A stretch of 26,900 bases of DNA from JALRBM01 sp964477195 (GCA_964477195.1 CAYZCX010000011.1:1-26900); one strand, 5' to 3'. Positions 1 through 8,145 are shown, counted from the first letter of the stretch. Notes: generated from the sequence alone by a model not told the origin. Numbers and translations are program-made.

Positions 1-413
1 AGCCAGTTCGTCGAACCGGATGGCCACTCCTGATGTTTCAGTTTCATGAGCTCCATCTGGTCATCGATGTAGGCGATTTGCACATCCTCCCATTCGAATA
101 CCTCGCGGAGGTGTGCAATAACCAACTCACAGAGTTCCGCCGTTGCCGTCTCGACGTCCCCCTCTCGCTCAGACGGTTTCCACTCAACGGCAAGATAGGA
201 ATCGTAGCAGCGGACATCCGTGATACCAGGACGGCCGCTAATCCTCCATCGTAACCATTTCGCCTTTTCGGTATATGCTCCGAGATCGTCTTTGAAGAAG
301 AAGCGGCTGACAGCAATCGTGCCGAACGGAGAGTGGTACTTCCACACCCACAATCGAGGTATGGGTGCCGGCTGCTCTTCCGGCCCCTGACGACGCCTGC
401 TAAATATACCCAC
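1..413 (-). CDS. Hypothetical protein, 5' part only (runs off left edge)
   Basis: Open frame of at least 137 codons that continues beyond the window. The start is taken as the GTG at 413-411: it follows an in-frame stop (TAA, five codons upstream) and an AAGGAG ribosome site about 8 nt before it. The visible part is soluble-looking, rich in Trp, Arg and Glu, with an aromatic beginning (RLWVWKYHSPFG) and an acidic later part (FEWEDVQIAYIDDQMEL). I see no catalytic motif, signal peptide or membrane segment and do not recognise the family. Base composition is clearly richer in GC than the neighbouring radC, a trait shared with the genes at 10275 and 20248. Other frames here give only arginine/serine-rich shadow translations. 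Confidence 0.6.
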   Translation of the reverse strand, partial: MGIFSRRRQGPEEQPAPIPRLWVWKYHSPFGTIAVSRFFFKDDLGAYTEKAKWLRWRISGRPGITDVRCYDSYLAVEWKPSEREGDVETATAELCELVIAHLREVFEWEDVQIAYIDDQMELMKLKHQEWPSGSTNW

Positions 414-452
414 GAGGCCTACTCCTTAGGCTTGTAGTAATCTCCTTAACGT

Positions 453-458
453 ATTATA
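453..458 (-). promoter_or_regulatory. -10 box for the gene at 413
   Basis: A perfect TATAAT on the minus strand lies about 40 nt before the GTG start, inside an AT-rich patch. No convincing -35 is visible. The transcript would have a leader with two AAGGAG sequences, of which only the second is spaced correctly for the GTG. Confidence 0.4.
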
Positions 459-527
459 AAATATTTCTTAAATAATTACCAGTTAAGCCTCTGTTGCGCT
501 CCGATTTCAACAAAATGCCTGCTTTTC

Positions 528-536
528 TGCTACACT
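528..536 (+). promoter_or_regulatory. Extended -10 (TGCTACACT) of radC
   Basis: The extended -10 element ends 10 nt before the radC ATG, so transcription would begin within about 3 nt of the start codon. No Shine-Dalgarno sequence exists between the two. This is one of several such sites in the window. Confidence 0.5.
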
Positions 537-546
537 GATTGCCAGT

Positions 547-1212
547 ATGGCTAGTCGAAAAGTATCGCAGTTGCCGACCCAGGACCGGCCGCGCGAAAAA
601 TTGTCCCGAAAAGGCGCTCCCAGCCTCTCCGACTTCGAACTTCTCGAAGTTATTATTGGAAGCGGCAGCCGCGGGACGGATGTCAGTTACCTTGCGCGTC
701 AAGTCCAAAAAGTCCTCGCCAAAGGAACCGACAGTCTCAATATGGAAACTTTCACCTCTTTAAAAGGTATCAGCACGGCGACCGCCAGCAAGCTCCTTGC
801 CTCACTTGAACTTGCCAAACGTTACCTCGTAAAAGACGTTGAACCACTTCGCACCCAAAAAGACATCCTCGCCCGCCTCGCAGACATTCGCAATAAACAG
901 CAGGAATACTGTATCTGTCTCGCGCTCGACGGTGGCCAGCGTCTTATTGCCCAACGTACCATTACCATAGGAACACTCGATAGCGTCCTTACGCATCCAC
1001 GCGAGATCTACAGCGATGCAATCGTTGATCGAGCCGCGTCTGTCATCGTTGCTCACAATCACCCATCTGGAAATGCTCGCCCCAGCAGCAAAGACATTAC
1101 GCTCACACAGCAACTTGCCGCTGCCGGTCAACTTTTGGGAATCCCCCTACGTGATCACATAATTGTCACAAAATTGGAGCACTTTAGCTTTCGCCAGCAC
1201 CACATGCTGTGA
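547..1212 (+). CDS. radC: RadC-family JAB/MPN domain protein
   Basis: A 221-aa protein of normal RadC length. The N-terminal part has the family signature (RPREKL near residue 14, then a helix with LLEVIIGSGSRG) and a helix-hairpin-helix-like stretch near residues 73-85 (LKGISTATASKLL). The C-terminal JAB/MPN metalloprotease-like domain carries E153, H170, H172 and D183 in the pattern HNHPSG...SSKD expected for zinc binding. RadC proteins were once linked to DNA repair, but their true role is unsettled. The ATG at 547 gives a clean N-terminus and sits just behind an extended -10 box, so the mRNA is probably leaderless. The next gene follows after 15 nt. Confidence 0.93.
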   Translation: MASRKVSQLPTQDRPREKLSRKGAPSLSDFELLEVIIGSGSRGTDVSYLARQVQKVLAKGTDSLNMETFTSLKGISTATASKLLASLELAKRYLVKDVEPLRTQKDILARLADIRNKQQEYCICLALDGGQRLIAQRTITIGTLDSVLTHPREIYSDAIVDRAASVIVAHNHPSGNARPSSKDITLTQQLAAAGQLLGIPLRDHIIVTKLEHFSFRQHHML

Positions 1213-1227
1213 TATAGTGATGAATCA

Positions 1228-2178
1228 ATGAGGGATAAACCGCTTGCGTATCTGGAAACGAAACGCCCGCCCAAGACGGACAATGCTCTGGCCTCCAATA
1301 TTACTCAGCACTGGCAAACTCGTCATCTTTATGGCAAGGCAATTATCGTATCATCTTCACCTAAAATCATAGCAAAGCTTATACAAAAACAATGGACCTC
1401 TGCCCTTCAGACACTTCAACATAAGCGCACACAAACTATCGATGCAGATCAACTGCTTAGTCTTACTCACAGCATTACTCGCATGCAACAAATGGTCGTC
1501 ACTCCTGAATCGCCACATGAGTACCCTGGGGCTCATTTTTGGTGCATTACCCCTGAGCAATTACAGTACATCGAGCTTCCTCGAGTATGTCAAACCGTTT
1601 ATATAAACTCCCACCTTACAGAGGATTCCTTCCGCCACTTATATGAAATACTCCCCGCGCACGCGCTTGTCGTTGACTATGCCACAAATCAAAATTGGCA
1701 GCTTCCAAGCAAAACCCTTCTCGAAGAAAAAGCACAGTACGCATGGGAAGAGTTACATACTTTTCTTGTTCAACATGATATCGATATTGAGAAACTTTCA
1801 AATGATAACAATATCGATCCAATCGATGATGCGCTTGATGCCCTGCTCGATCATAGTAGTACTTTTTTGCGCCATACTCGTCATTTTCAGGAGGCCCTTC
1901 ATCTAGCACAGCCAATTAGACCTTCGTTTATCATAAAGAAGCAATACGAAGTTGCTAATATGCTTGCGCGTCGTGTCGCGCTCCTGACACCAGGTATGCT
2001 TCATCATTCCATTATCCAGGCCGACAATGACACGTTCTCACTCTACGATATGGTCTCTCCACAAAAGCATACTCGTGAATCACTCACGACAATTATCGCT
2101 CGTCACATTGCCGCCGGTCGCAAAAATCTTGCTCACGCGCTCGAACTAGCTTTTATAAATAACTCGCTCATCCAATAG
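1228..2178 (+). CDS. Hypothetical protein, 316 aa
   Basis: A soluble-looking protein without signal peptide or membrane helix. It is rich in His, Gln and Thr and has an acidic, Asp-rich middle (IDIEKLSNDNNIDPIDDALDALL, roughly residues 185-208). No known catalytic motif is visible and I do not recognise it. It starts 15 nt after radC. A TATAGT lies 9 nt before the ATG and could give it its own leaderless transcript. Its TAG stop directly abuts the stop of the convergent gene at 2179, with no bases between, so no intrinsic terminator fits there. Codon use matches the neighbours, and the length without stops supports a real gene, perhaps specific to this lineage. Confidence 0.8.
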   Translation: MRDKPLAYLETKRPPKTDNALASNITQHWQTRHLYGKAIIVSSSPKIIAKLIQKQWTSALQTLQHKRTQTIDADQLLSLTHSITRMQQMVVTPESPHEYPGAHFWCITPEQLQYIELPRVCQTVYINSHLTEDSFRHLYEILPAHALVVDYATNQNWQLPSKTLLEEKAQYAWEELHTFLVQHDIDIEKLSNDNNIDPIDDALDALLDHSSTFLRHTRHFQEALHLAQPIRPSFIIKKQYEVANMLARRVALLTPGMLHHSIIQADNDTFSLYDMVSPQKHTRESLTTIIARHIAAGRKNLAHALELAFINNSLIQ

Positions 2179-2952
2179 CTACTTCGCACGTGGCGGCCAT
2201 GGTATAAATACACTCGTTCGACGCTTATATTCATTCCAACCAGTACGTCCCTCAAAGCGCTTCTCAGTCAAAGGTACTCCTGAGACAAAAAGAAGAAGTA
2301 CCGTGATTGTCAATGGCGCGATTATCGTTGCCCAACCGTAGGGGACGCTGAGCGCTATGAAAAATATTCCCCACCACTGTACAGCCTCACCAAAGTAATT
2401 TGGATGCCTCGTATACCGCCATAGGCCGGACGTCATCAATCTGTCTTTATTTTTAGGAGCTGCCAAATGACGCCGCAATTGCGCATCTCCAATACTCTCA
2501 AACAAAAATCCGAAAAGCCATACGCCCAATCCTATAATCGCCAAACTATTCAAACCATGAACGTATGAAAGGTTTGTCACAATAACCGAGAGTGAGACAA
2601 TCGTTGCAAGCACTGCCTGAACAACAAAGATACTTCCGTATGCACGGAGTGCAGCCTGACTTTTCCATTGGCGACGCATTTCCTTATAGCGCGGATCTTC
2701 TCCGGATGAATGACGAAAACGCCGCCAAATTGATACCCCAAGTCGAAGCGCCCAAATCACCACGAGTCCGGTCGTGACATATTGCAATGCACCTAGTTCT
2801 CCCCATGAAAGCGTCGTTAAACCTATAACAATAAACGCACCACCCCACGCAATATCCACGACATCAAGCCGCTTCATTCGCCATGCAATAATAAACACGA
2901 TCGTCATATAGATAATCGTGATAAAGAGTACGATCAGAATCAATGAAATCAT
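2179..2952 (-). CDS. DUF1295 / steroid 5-alpha-reductase C-terminal-like membrane protein
   Basis: A 257-aa polytopic membrane protein with about six hydrophobic helices. Near the C-terminus the motif GLWRYTRHPNYFGEAVQWWG matches the isoprenylcysteine-methyltransferase/steroid-reductase-like fold (DUF1295), in which the RHPNYFGE segment forms part of the cofactor site. The preceding helix contains FESIGDAQLRRH, also typical. The substrate is unknown; members are thought to reduce or methylate lipids. I chose the ATG at 2952, not an earlier one at 3018, because its ATGA overlaps the TGA of the upstream gene (translational coupling) and the extra 22 residues look non-membrane and unlike the family. 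Confidence 0.85.
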   Translation of the reverse strand: MISLILIVLFITIIYMTIVFIIAWRMKRLDVVDIAWGGAFIVIGLTTLSWGELGALQYVTTGLVVIWALRLGVSIWRRFRHSSGEDPRYKEMRRQWKSQAALRAYGSIFVVQAVLATIVSLSVIVTNLSYVHGLNSLAIIGLGVWLFGFLFESIGDAQLRRHLAAPKNKDRLMTSGLWRYTRHPNYFGEAVQWWGIFFIALSVPYGWATIIAPLTITVLLLFVSGVPLTEKRFEGRTGWNEYKRRTSVFIPWPPRAK

Positions 2953-3347
2953 ACAAACAGCCAATTCATTATGCCATACGTCACAGCCGAAGCCGCAGAA
3001 GTCACGAAGATACCCCAAATAATGTCAATTACCACAACCCGAGCCGACCAGCCTTTTATTGTCGCAAGATTCGTAAGGTCATACGTCGCATACGAAAGTC
3101 CACCCACCAGTGCCGCCCGAGCAAGTAATTCACCAAGCTGCCAATGGCCTTCAATTGCCGGCTCCACCACCAGTAGCGCAACACCAATCGTGTATATCAC
3201 ATAAAAAATAACCGCGGCAATCATATTAGGCTTCTTCAGAAGTAACTTTCCGATTTCTTTTTGATAAAAGCCCCTCGTCAACTTCAGCCACGCCGCATCA
3301 ATAATCGCAAATACAATCCCCAGAACTATAATCGTAATGATTAGCAC
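2949..3347 (-). CDS. DUF2177-like small membrane protein
   Basis: A 132-aa protein with four hydrophobic segments. The N-terminal pattern DAAWLKLTRGFYQKEIGKLL and the later SYATYDLTNLATIKGWS closely resemble DUF2177 proteins, whose function is unknown. The start is a GTG at 3347 preceded by a purine-rich GGAGGAGGGA ribosome site. It lies 12 nt after the VKOR gene and overlaps the next gene by four bases (ATGA), so it is an inner member of the nrdR-to-DUF1295 operon. A role in the membrane is clear; anything more specific would be a guess. Confidence 0.8.
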   Translation of the reverse strand: MLIITIIVLGIVFAIIDAAWLKLTRGFYQKEIGKLLLKKPNMIAAVIFYVIYTIGVALLVVEPAIEGHWQLGELLARAALVGGLSYATYDLTNLATIKGWSARVVVIDIIWGIFVTSAASAVTYGIMNWLFV

Positions 3348-3359
3348 ACTCCCTCCTCC

Positions 3360-3980
3360 CTAGATAAAAAGGCTATCGCCAAACTTTATGAGCACCAGAG
3401 CAACCATGAGCACGATCCAGCTTGCAGTAAGTATTTTTCCAAAATCTCGCGCCAGTAATTCCTGGATTTTTTTATTGCTGTTTTTTGAAAAACAAAATGT
3501 ATTTTCTCGAAAATTATAGTGCGTAATAGTCGAAAAAATAATAGTCGTCGAAAACGTAACGACGAGACACCACGGGCATAACACCTGAATATCATACAGG
3601 CTATTAAAGAAAAGCCAGTAGGCAAAAATCGCGCCCAACCCATAACAAATATTTGCTGCTATCAGGAACCATCGCTTAAATTGCACACCGCTGAGCCCAG
3701 CCACCGCGACGGTAATTACCACCGGATACGCCATAAGTCCTATATACGAATTAGGGAATCCAAATACACTCGCTTGCCACGTTTGCATAACCGTCGAACA
3801 GTTCAATACAAGATTGATAGAGCATGACAATACAGCATTGGGGTTTTGAAGGAGATGGATTTTCTCAACTGAAAGATCAAATGCGGCAATAAGTCCTGCG
3901 ATACCAAATATCAGCATCGTGGCAAAAAGCCAAGTATTCGACTGCCGTTTTTCCTTTTTTTTCTTTCCAAAGCTAAACAT
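3360..3980 (-). CDS. Vitamin K epoxide reductase (VKOR) family protein
   Basis: A 206-aa membrane protein with about five helices. It has the VKOR hallmarks: a loop cysteine pair (C53 and C61, in LSCSINLVLNCS), a conserved region near FGFPNSYIGL (residues 73-82) and the active-site CPWC at 135-138 near the periplasmic end of a helix. Bacterial VKOR reoxidises a thioredoxin-like oxidase and passes electrons to quinone, so it replaces DsbB in disulfide formation. The C-terminal extension ends in another helix but has no fused thioredoxin domain. The gene overlaps the upstream thioredoxin-fold gene by 8 nt. The N-terminus is Lys-rich (GKKKKEKR), consistent with a cytoplasmic N-end. Confidence 0.93.
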   Translation of the reverse strand: MFSFGKKKKEKRQSNTWLFATMLIFGIAGLIAAFDLSVEKIHLLQNPNAVLSCSINLVLNCSTVMQTWQASVFGFPNSYIGLMAYPVVITVAVAGLSGVQFKRWFLIAANICYGLGAIFAYWLFFNSLYDIQVLCPWCLVVTFSTTIIFSTITHYNFRENTFCFSKNSNKKIQELLARDFGKILTASWIVLMVALVLIKFGDSLFI

Positions 3981-4230
3981 AGTAACTCACTTCGCTAATT
4001 GTCGGCAGCGGAAGCCCCCGCCATGTCTGCTGCATCGAACCATCATCGCTAAGCGCGATAATAGACGGATATTCTACAATATCGTACGCACGACAAAACG
4101 ACGCCCCATCGGACGTATCAGGGTCAAGTGCCTCAAGTTCATGCCCGGTCTGGTGGTTAAAATCTCGCAAAAAATCAATGATAGTCCGAGCGTATTCCGT
4201 ATTATCCTTATACACAACCACCACACGCAT
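3973..4230 (-). CDS. Small thioredoxin-fold protein lacking CxxC
   Basis: An 85-aa protein beginning MRVVVVYKDNTEYAR. The order (beta strand, helix, strand, helix, then a strand with VEYPSIIAL holding the likely cis-proline P55) fits a minimal thioredoxin/glutaredoxin fold. Where CxxC should follow the first strand there is instead DNTEYAR; the only cysteine is C46. It overlaps the start of VKOR by 8 nt, so the two are translationally coupled and probably act together. It has no signal peptide and should be cytoplasmic. I prefer the ATG at 4230; an in-frame TTG two codons earlier (4236) is also possible. Fold assignment is by pattern only. Confidence 0.7.
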   Translation of the reverse strand: MRVVVVYKDNTEYARTIIDFLRDFNHQTGHELEALDPDTSDGASFCRAYDIVEYPSIIALSDDGSMQQTWRGLPLPTISEVSYYV

Positions 4231-4239
4231 ATTCAAGAC

Positions 4240-4689
4240 CTACTTTTTACGACGCTGTTTTAAGATTTCTTCAAATTCATCGAGTGTTTTAAATTCGTGA
4301 TACACGCTCGCAAATCGCACATACGCAACTTCATTACGCTCGGCAAGTTCGTCCAAGACAAGATCACCAATTTTGCGCGACGACACTTCTCCATCGCCCA
4401 ACGCATACAGCGTGTCTTCAACACGATCGACTATATCGTCAATCTCCATTTCGGATGCAAAAAACTTCCCTACAGAGCGCTTCACTGCAGTAGAAAGCTT
4501 CTCGCGATCAAACAATTCACGAGTATTGTCTTTTTTGATCACTACCAAATTAGGACGTTCTATTCGCTCGTATGTCGTAAAGCGATGCTTGCCATCAAGC
4601 GACTCGCGGCGACGGCGTATTGTTAGTCCGTCACTTGACTCGCGAGACTCAATCACGCGGCTGTCGCCAATTTTCAATTTTGGACGCAT
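4240..4689 (-). CDS. nrdR: NrdR-family regulator with degenerate zinc ribbon
   Basis: A 149-aa protein that aligns along its whole length with NrdR, the repressor of ribonucleotide reductase genes. It keeps the basic RRRR and RFTTYE segments (residues 25-41) and a complete ATP-cone (LVVIKKDNTRELFDREKL onward, about 48-138). The four zinc-ribbon cysteines of NrdR (C3, C6, C31, C34 in E. coli) are all missing: the N-terminus reads MRPKLKIGDSRVIESR, and the second pair is replaced by Ser and Gly (RRRRESLDGKHR). DNA binding must therefore differ or rely on a metal-free fold. It begins 15 nt after ftsZ with a GGAG ribosome site, and the thioredoxin-fold gene follows within 10 nt. Confidence 0.9.
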   Translation of the reverse strand: MRPKLKIGDSRVIESRESSDGLTIRRRRESLDGKHRFTTYERIERPNLVVIKKDNTRELFDREKLSTAVKRSVGKFFASEMEIDDIVDRVEDTLYALGDGEVSSRKIGDLVLDELAERNEVAYVRFASVYHEFKTLDEFEEILKQRRKK

Positions 4690-4704
4690 CTTTTTTCTAA
4701 TCTC

Positions 4705-5907
4705 CTAGGATTCGTCCGACTGCTTTTTCTTGCGGCGTCGGAGGAAGGCTGGCATATCGTCATCTTCCTTAGGTGGGGTATTCCAAATATCTTGTGTCGA
4801 ATCATCAGCAAAGGCTGCAGCTGCCTCGGTCTGATCAAGCTCCATATTAATATCCTTCACCGCATCGTCCGATACGGCCTCAGTCACTGTCGCAGCCGGC
4901 TCTGCTTGCGCGGCTTCTGCATCAAGTTGCGCTGCCTGCTCGTGGAAGTACGCACTATCAAAGCCCGTCGCAATTACCGTTATAATAAGCTCGTCTTCCA
5001 GCTCTGGTTTCAGTGTTGCACCAAAGATGATATTTGCGTCTGGCGAAACTGCACTTGTAATAATCTCGGCAGCTTCCTGGATCTCGCTCATGCTCATATC
5101 GTAACCACCGGTCACATTGAACAATACGCCCTTCGCACCATCAATCGACACTTCAATAAGTGGTGACTCAATAGCTTGCTGAGCAGCTTGCGCAGCACGA
5201 TCATCACCGCTTGCACGACCAATTCCCATCAAAGCGCTGCCTGCGTTACTCATAATTGCTTTTACGTCGGCAAAGTCGAGGTTAATAAGACCATGTTCAG
5301 TAATCAATTCTGAAATTCCTTGCACGCCCTGACGAAGCACGTCATCCGCAATCTTAAAGGTCTCAAGAAGCGGTGTACGTCGATCAATCGTCTGCAGCAA
5401 ACGATCATTAGGAATCGTAATGAGCGTATCTACGTTTCGCCCTAATTGAACAATTGCACGCTCTGCATTCTGACGGCGCTTTTCACCTTCAAAACTAAAA
5501 GGTTTCGTCGCAACACCCACGACTAATATACCAAGCTCACGAGCAACTTCGGCAACGACCGGCCCTGCACCACTTCCAGTACCACCACCGGCACCGATAG
5601 TGACAAATACCATATCCGCACCTTCAAGTGCCTCGCTTATTTCGCTACGTGACTCATCAGCGGCCGCTTCACCCGTCGTAGGGTCAGCACCAGCGCCTAG
5701 GCCGTTTGTCGTTGAATGACCCAAATGGATCTTTAGATCTGCCTTTGAATTGTGTAGTGCCTGTGCGTCAGTGTTCATCGCAATAAACTGCACCCCAGCA
5801 AGGCCGGCATCTTTCATTCGATTAACAGCAGAACCGCCGGCGCCACCGACACCGACTACTTTTATGCTTGCAAATGTTTGAATCTCAGTTGGTTTCACTT
5901 CAGGCAT
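4705..5907 (-). CDS. ftsZ: Cell division protein FtsZ
   Basis: A 400-aa tubulin-like GTPase that forms the division ring. It shows the nucleotide-binding GGAGGSAVNRM near residue 20, the tubulin signature GGGTGSG at 107-113, NDRLL near 167, and the catalytic T7 loop NLDFADVKAIM at 209-219 with its two aspartates. After an acidic, Ala-rich linker (about 320-375) the conserved C-terminal peptide DDDMPAFLRRRKKK is present; this is the segment that binds FtsA. It lies 64 nt downstream of ftsA with its own promoter in that gap and a strong GGGGGAG ribosome site about 12 nt before the ATG. Nothing is missing. Confidence 0.98.
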   Translation of the reverse strand: MPEVKPTEIQTFASIKVVGVGGAGGSAVNRMKDAGLAGVQFIAMNTDAQALHNSKADLKIHLGHSTTNGLGAGADPTTGEAAADESRSEISEALEGADMVFVTIGAGGGTGSGAGPVVAEVARELGILVVGVATKPFSFEGEKRRQNAERAIVQLGRNVDTLITIPNDRLLQTIDRRTPLLETFKIADDVLRQGVQGISELITEHGLINLDFADVKAIMSNAGSALMGIGRASGDDRAAQAAQQAIESPLIEVSIDGAKGVLFNVTGGYDMSMSEIQEAAEIITSAVSPDANIIFGATLKPELEDELIITVIATGFDSAYFHEQAAQLDAEAAQAEPAATVTEAVSDDAVKDINMELDQTEAAAAFADDSTQDIWNTPPKEDDDMPAFLRRRKKKQSDES

Positions 5908-5943
5908 GGAACTATGTTCTCCCCCAATATTCTCTTCTTACCC

Positions 5944-5952
5944 AGTATAACA
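5944..5952 (-). promoter_or_regulatory. ftsZ promoter, extended -10 TGTTATACT
   Basis: Located between ftsA and ftsZ. A TTGTTT about 17 nt upstream may act as the -35. The predicted leader is about 30 nt and carries GGGGGAG, so ftsZ, unlike ftsA, appears to be translated from a normal Shine-Dalgarno leader. Confidence 0.5.
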
Positions 5953-5971
5953 TTTATTACTCAAAAACAAA

Positions 5972-7204
5972 TTACGCCTTAAAACGGCCCAAAAATGACG
6001 AAATAACGCCACCCGCTTTCTTTAGCGTTGCTTTTCCCTTATCATTCTTACCGTTTGCTTTTGGCGATGCGCCTTCGGCATCAAAAAGCATTAGCCCAAC
6101 AGCCGTTGCAAACTGTGGATCCTCTATGTTTTCAGCGACACCACCGAATCCAGATGGCTTTCCGACGCGTACCGCTAAGCCCAATCTTTCTTTTGCATAC
6201 TCGGTAATACCCTTGATATTAGCCGAGCCACCCGTGAGGACAAGACCGCTTGGCAATTGGCCAGCGCGGCCAGCACGTTTGAGCTCTTTTTGAACCGCTT
6301 CAAAGATCTCGTCCAGCCGTGCTTCGATAATCTCATCAACGTCACTTGAGTCAAAGTGCAGTGTTTCCTTCTCTTGCTTCAACGAGATACGCTCATCGTT
6401 TTTGCGCACCATCGCTGCATGTCCTATTTTTACCTTCTCAGCAATTTCAGGATCTGTTTTGAGGCCAATCGCAAGATCGTTTGTGATATTGACACCGCCG
6501 ATCGGAATGACAGCGACATACTGCAGATCACCTTCTTCAAATACCGCAACACTTGTGGTTGCCCCTCCTAGATCGATAACGGCAACACCATTCTCTTTTT
6601 GCTGCTCGTTCAATACAGCACGTGCCGCAGCAAGTACCGACGGAGTTATCATTCGCGGCTCAACTTTGGCCATATCAGCCGACTTTTCTAGATTATGAAG
6701 ATGTGGCGCAAGAGCAGAAATAACATTTGCATTAATTTCAAGCCGTGTACCGGTCATACCAAGTGGATCTTTGATATTATCTTGTCCATCAAGTCGGTAG
6801 CTGTGAGGTACAACTTCTAATATTTCTCTATTTGCCGGAACTTTTCCAAGTGTCGCTACTTCCTCAATACGAGTAAGATCGCTCGACACGATCTCGTGAT
6901 CCATCGCGCCCACAGCAATCATTCCATCAGCCTTGGTGCTAATAATATGCGCGCCGTTGATACTCAGTGCCGCGGCATCAACCTGATACCCGCTCATCCG
7001 CTCAGCTTCGCCGAGCGCTTCGTCTATTGCCTGAGCAGGACCGGCAAGATTTGCAACAATCCCTTTACGCATACCATTATTTACCGCCGCACCGACTCCA
7101 ACAACCGTTGGGGTGCCGGTACTTGCATCGATATGGCCAACTACACAACGTATAGTAGTCGTACCGATATCAATACCGACGGCATATCGAGAAGTTTCTT
7201 GCAT
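5972..7204 (-). CDS. ftsA: Cell division protein FtsA
   Basis: A 410-aa actin-like ATPase that tethers FtsZ to the membrane. The N-terminal phosphate loop is VGIDIGTTTIRCVVG (residues 9-23); the 1C domain follows (INGAHIISTKADG); the second phosphate motif is VIDLGGATTSVAVF near 209; and LVLTGGSANIKGI near 317 is the adenosine motif. The last residues (GVISSFLGRFKA) form a short amphipathic helix, as expected for the membrane-targeting tail. The ATG is only 7 nt behind a TATACT box, so the mRNA may be leaderless, although the spacer also contains GGAG. It heads the ftsA-ftsZ-nrdR region. Confidence 0.97.
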   Translation of the reverse strand: MQETSRYAVGIDIGTTTIRCVVGHIDASTGTPTVVGVGAAVNNGMRKGIVANLAGPAQAIDEALGEAERMSGYQVDAAALSINGAHIISTKADGMIAVGAMDHEIVSSDLTRIEEVATLGKVPANREILEVVPHSYRLDGQDNIKDPLGMTGTRLEINANVISALAPHLHNLEKSADMAKVEPRMITPSVLAAARAVLNEQQKENGVAVIDLGGATTSVAVFEEGDLQYVAVIPIGGVNITNDLAIGLKTDPEIAEKVKIGHAAMVRKNDERISLKQEKETLHFDSSDVDEIIEARLDEIFEAVQKELKRAGRAGQLPSGLVLTGGSANIKGITEYAKERLGLAVRVGKPSGFGGVAENIEDPQFATAVGLMLFDAEGASPKANGKNDKGKATLKKAGGVISSFLGRFKA

Positions 7205-7211
7205 ACGCTCC

Positions 7212-7217
7212 AGTATA
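7212..7217 (-). promoter_or_regulatory. -10 box (TATACT) of ftsA
   Basis: Exactly 7 nt (GGAGCGT) separate the box from the ATG. The expected transcription start coincides with the start codon. No good -35 and no TG extension are seen. Confidence 0.45.
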
Positions 7218-7265
7218 ACGCTTATGTGATGTTTTGACTACTCTTAAACAAGCGGAAGCGATGAA

Positions 7266-7300
7266 ACAAAAAACGAGCCGTCTGTGGCTCGTTTTTTTAA
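7266..7300 (-). terminator. Rho-independent terminator after the gene at 7311
   Basis: A 7-bp stem (ACGAGCC 7273-7279 with GGCTCGT 7286-7292) with a 6-nt loop is flanked by A-rich and T-rich tracts on both sides. On the minus strand it follows the stop of the 274-aa gene by about 20 nt and isolates that gene from ftsA. Confidence 0.85.
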
Positions 7301-7310
7301 GTCAGACAGA

Positions 7311-8135
7311 CTAACTTATGGGAAGTTCGTTATCAAGTCGCTCTAATGCATGAGGAACTTGTCCAGCTATATCCTCAGCTTGCTCTAGTTTTACCTCTTT
7401 ATCGTCGTAGTTATCTTCATAGTCATAAAAACTATTGTATCCATCTGTACCGCTTTTATCTTCCGGCGTCTTGCCACCGGGGTTTTCAGATGTCACGCTT
7501 GCACCCCAATATTGGAACTTGCTTTCACTGTACGTAGAGTTATTTCCATGAGTTATTTCAATATCAGCGCGCAGAAGCGGACGATCAGGTGTCTCTTCCA
7601 CAGCCCGCTCACTTATTCCCGCTTCGTAGACGGTGCCAAGGTCAGGCTCACCATTTTCTTTCTTTGCAACAGTAGCATGCGCACTATAACTGCCACCTTC
7701 AACATCAACACTATAATCAAGAACTAACTTAGAGGAATCACCCGGGTCATCAATTATAGCAGCGTGCTTATTCTCAAACCCTTTTTCTCCTCGATGACCA
7801 TCAACCTTTTTAGCGTGTTCGTAAACATCTTTTGCAATCGATTGGGCGACGGGACTTAGCTTATCACCAAAGGCTTTATCAAGTTCTTGGACCATAGTGT
7901 GTTCTTTGGCATCCTGAGCTTCACCTAAGGCACCGACCCCCTCCGCACCAGCAAAGAGAGCGCCTCCCAGAATAACGGTCGCAACCGCCCTTCGGCCCCA
8001 TTTACGTAAACGAGAATTAGATTTTGTTTTCTCTTTTTCTGTAAGGGGGTGATTATTATAATAATCAGGATCTTGTGTAAGATTTGCGTGTATTTCCGCA
8101 AAGGATGGGTATTTTGTTTGTGTTTCTTTTGCCAT
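7311..8135 (-). CDS. Hypothetical membrane-anchored extracytoplasmic protein, 274 aa
   Basis: The N-terminal ~45 residues are polar and basic toward the end (KSNSRLRKWGRR), followed by one hydrophobic segment (AVATVILGGALFAGAEGVGALG, about 49-70). The rest is a hydrophilic domain with beta-like stretches (KLVLDYSVDVEGGSYSAHATV) and a long acidic, Tyr/Asp-rich tail. This suggests a single-pass protein with its bulk outside the cell. No family recognised. I chose the ATG at 8135: it follows a good promoter by 10 nt, and the 13 extra residues of an earlier start (8174) would overlap the -35 box. Promoter on one side and terminator on the other make it a single-gene unit. Confidence 0.75.
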   Translation of the reverse strand: MAKETQTKYPSFAEIHANLTQDPDYYNNHPLTEKEKTKSNSRLRKWGRRAVATVILGGALFAGAEGVGALGEAQDAKEHTMVQELDKAFGDKLSPVAQSIAKDVYEHAKKVDGHRGEKGFENKHAAIIDDPGDSSKLVLDYSVDVEGGSYSAHATVAKKENGEPDLGTVYEAGISERAVEETPDRPLLRADIEITHGNNSTYSESKFQYWGASVTSENPGGKTPEDKSGTDGYNSFYDYEDNYDDKEVKLEQAEDIAGQVPHALERLDNELPIS

Positions 8136-8145
8136 AATATATTTA

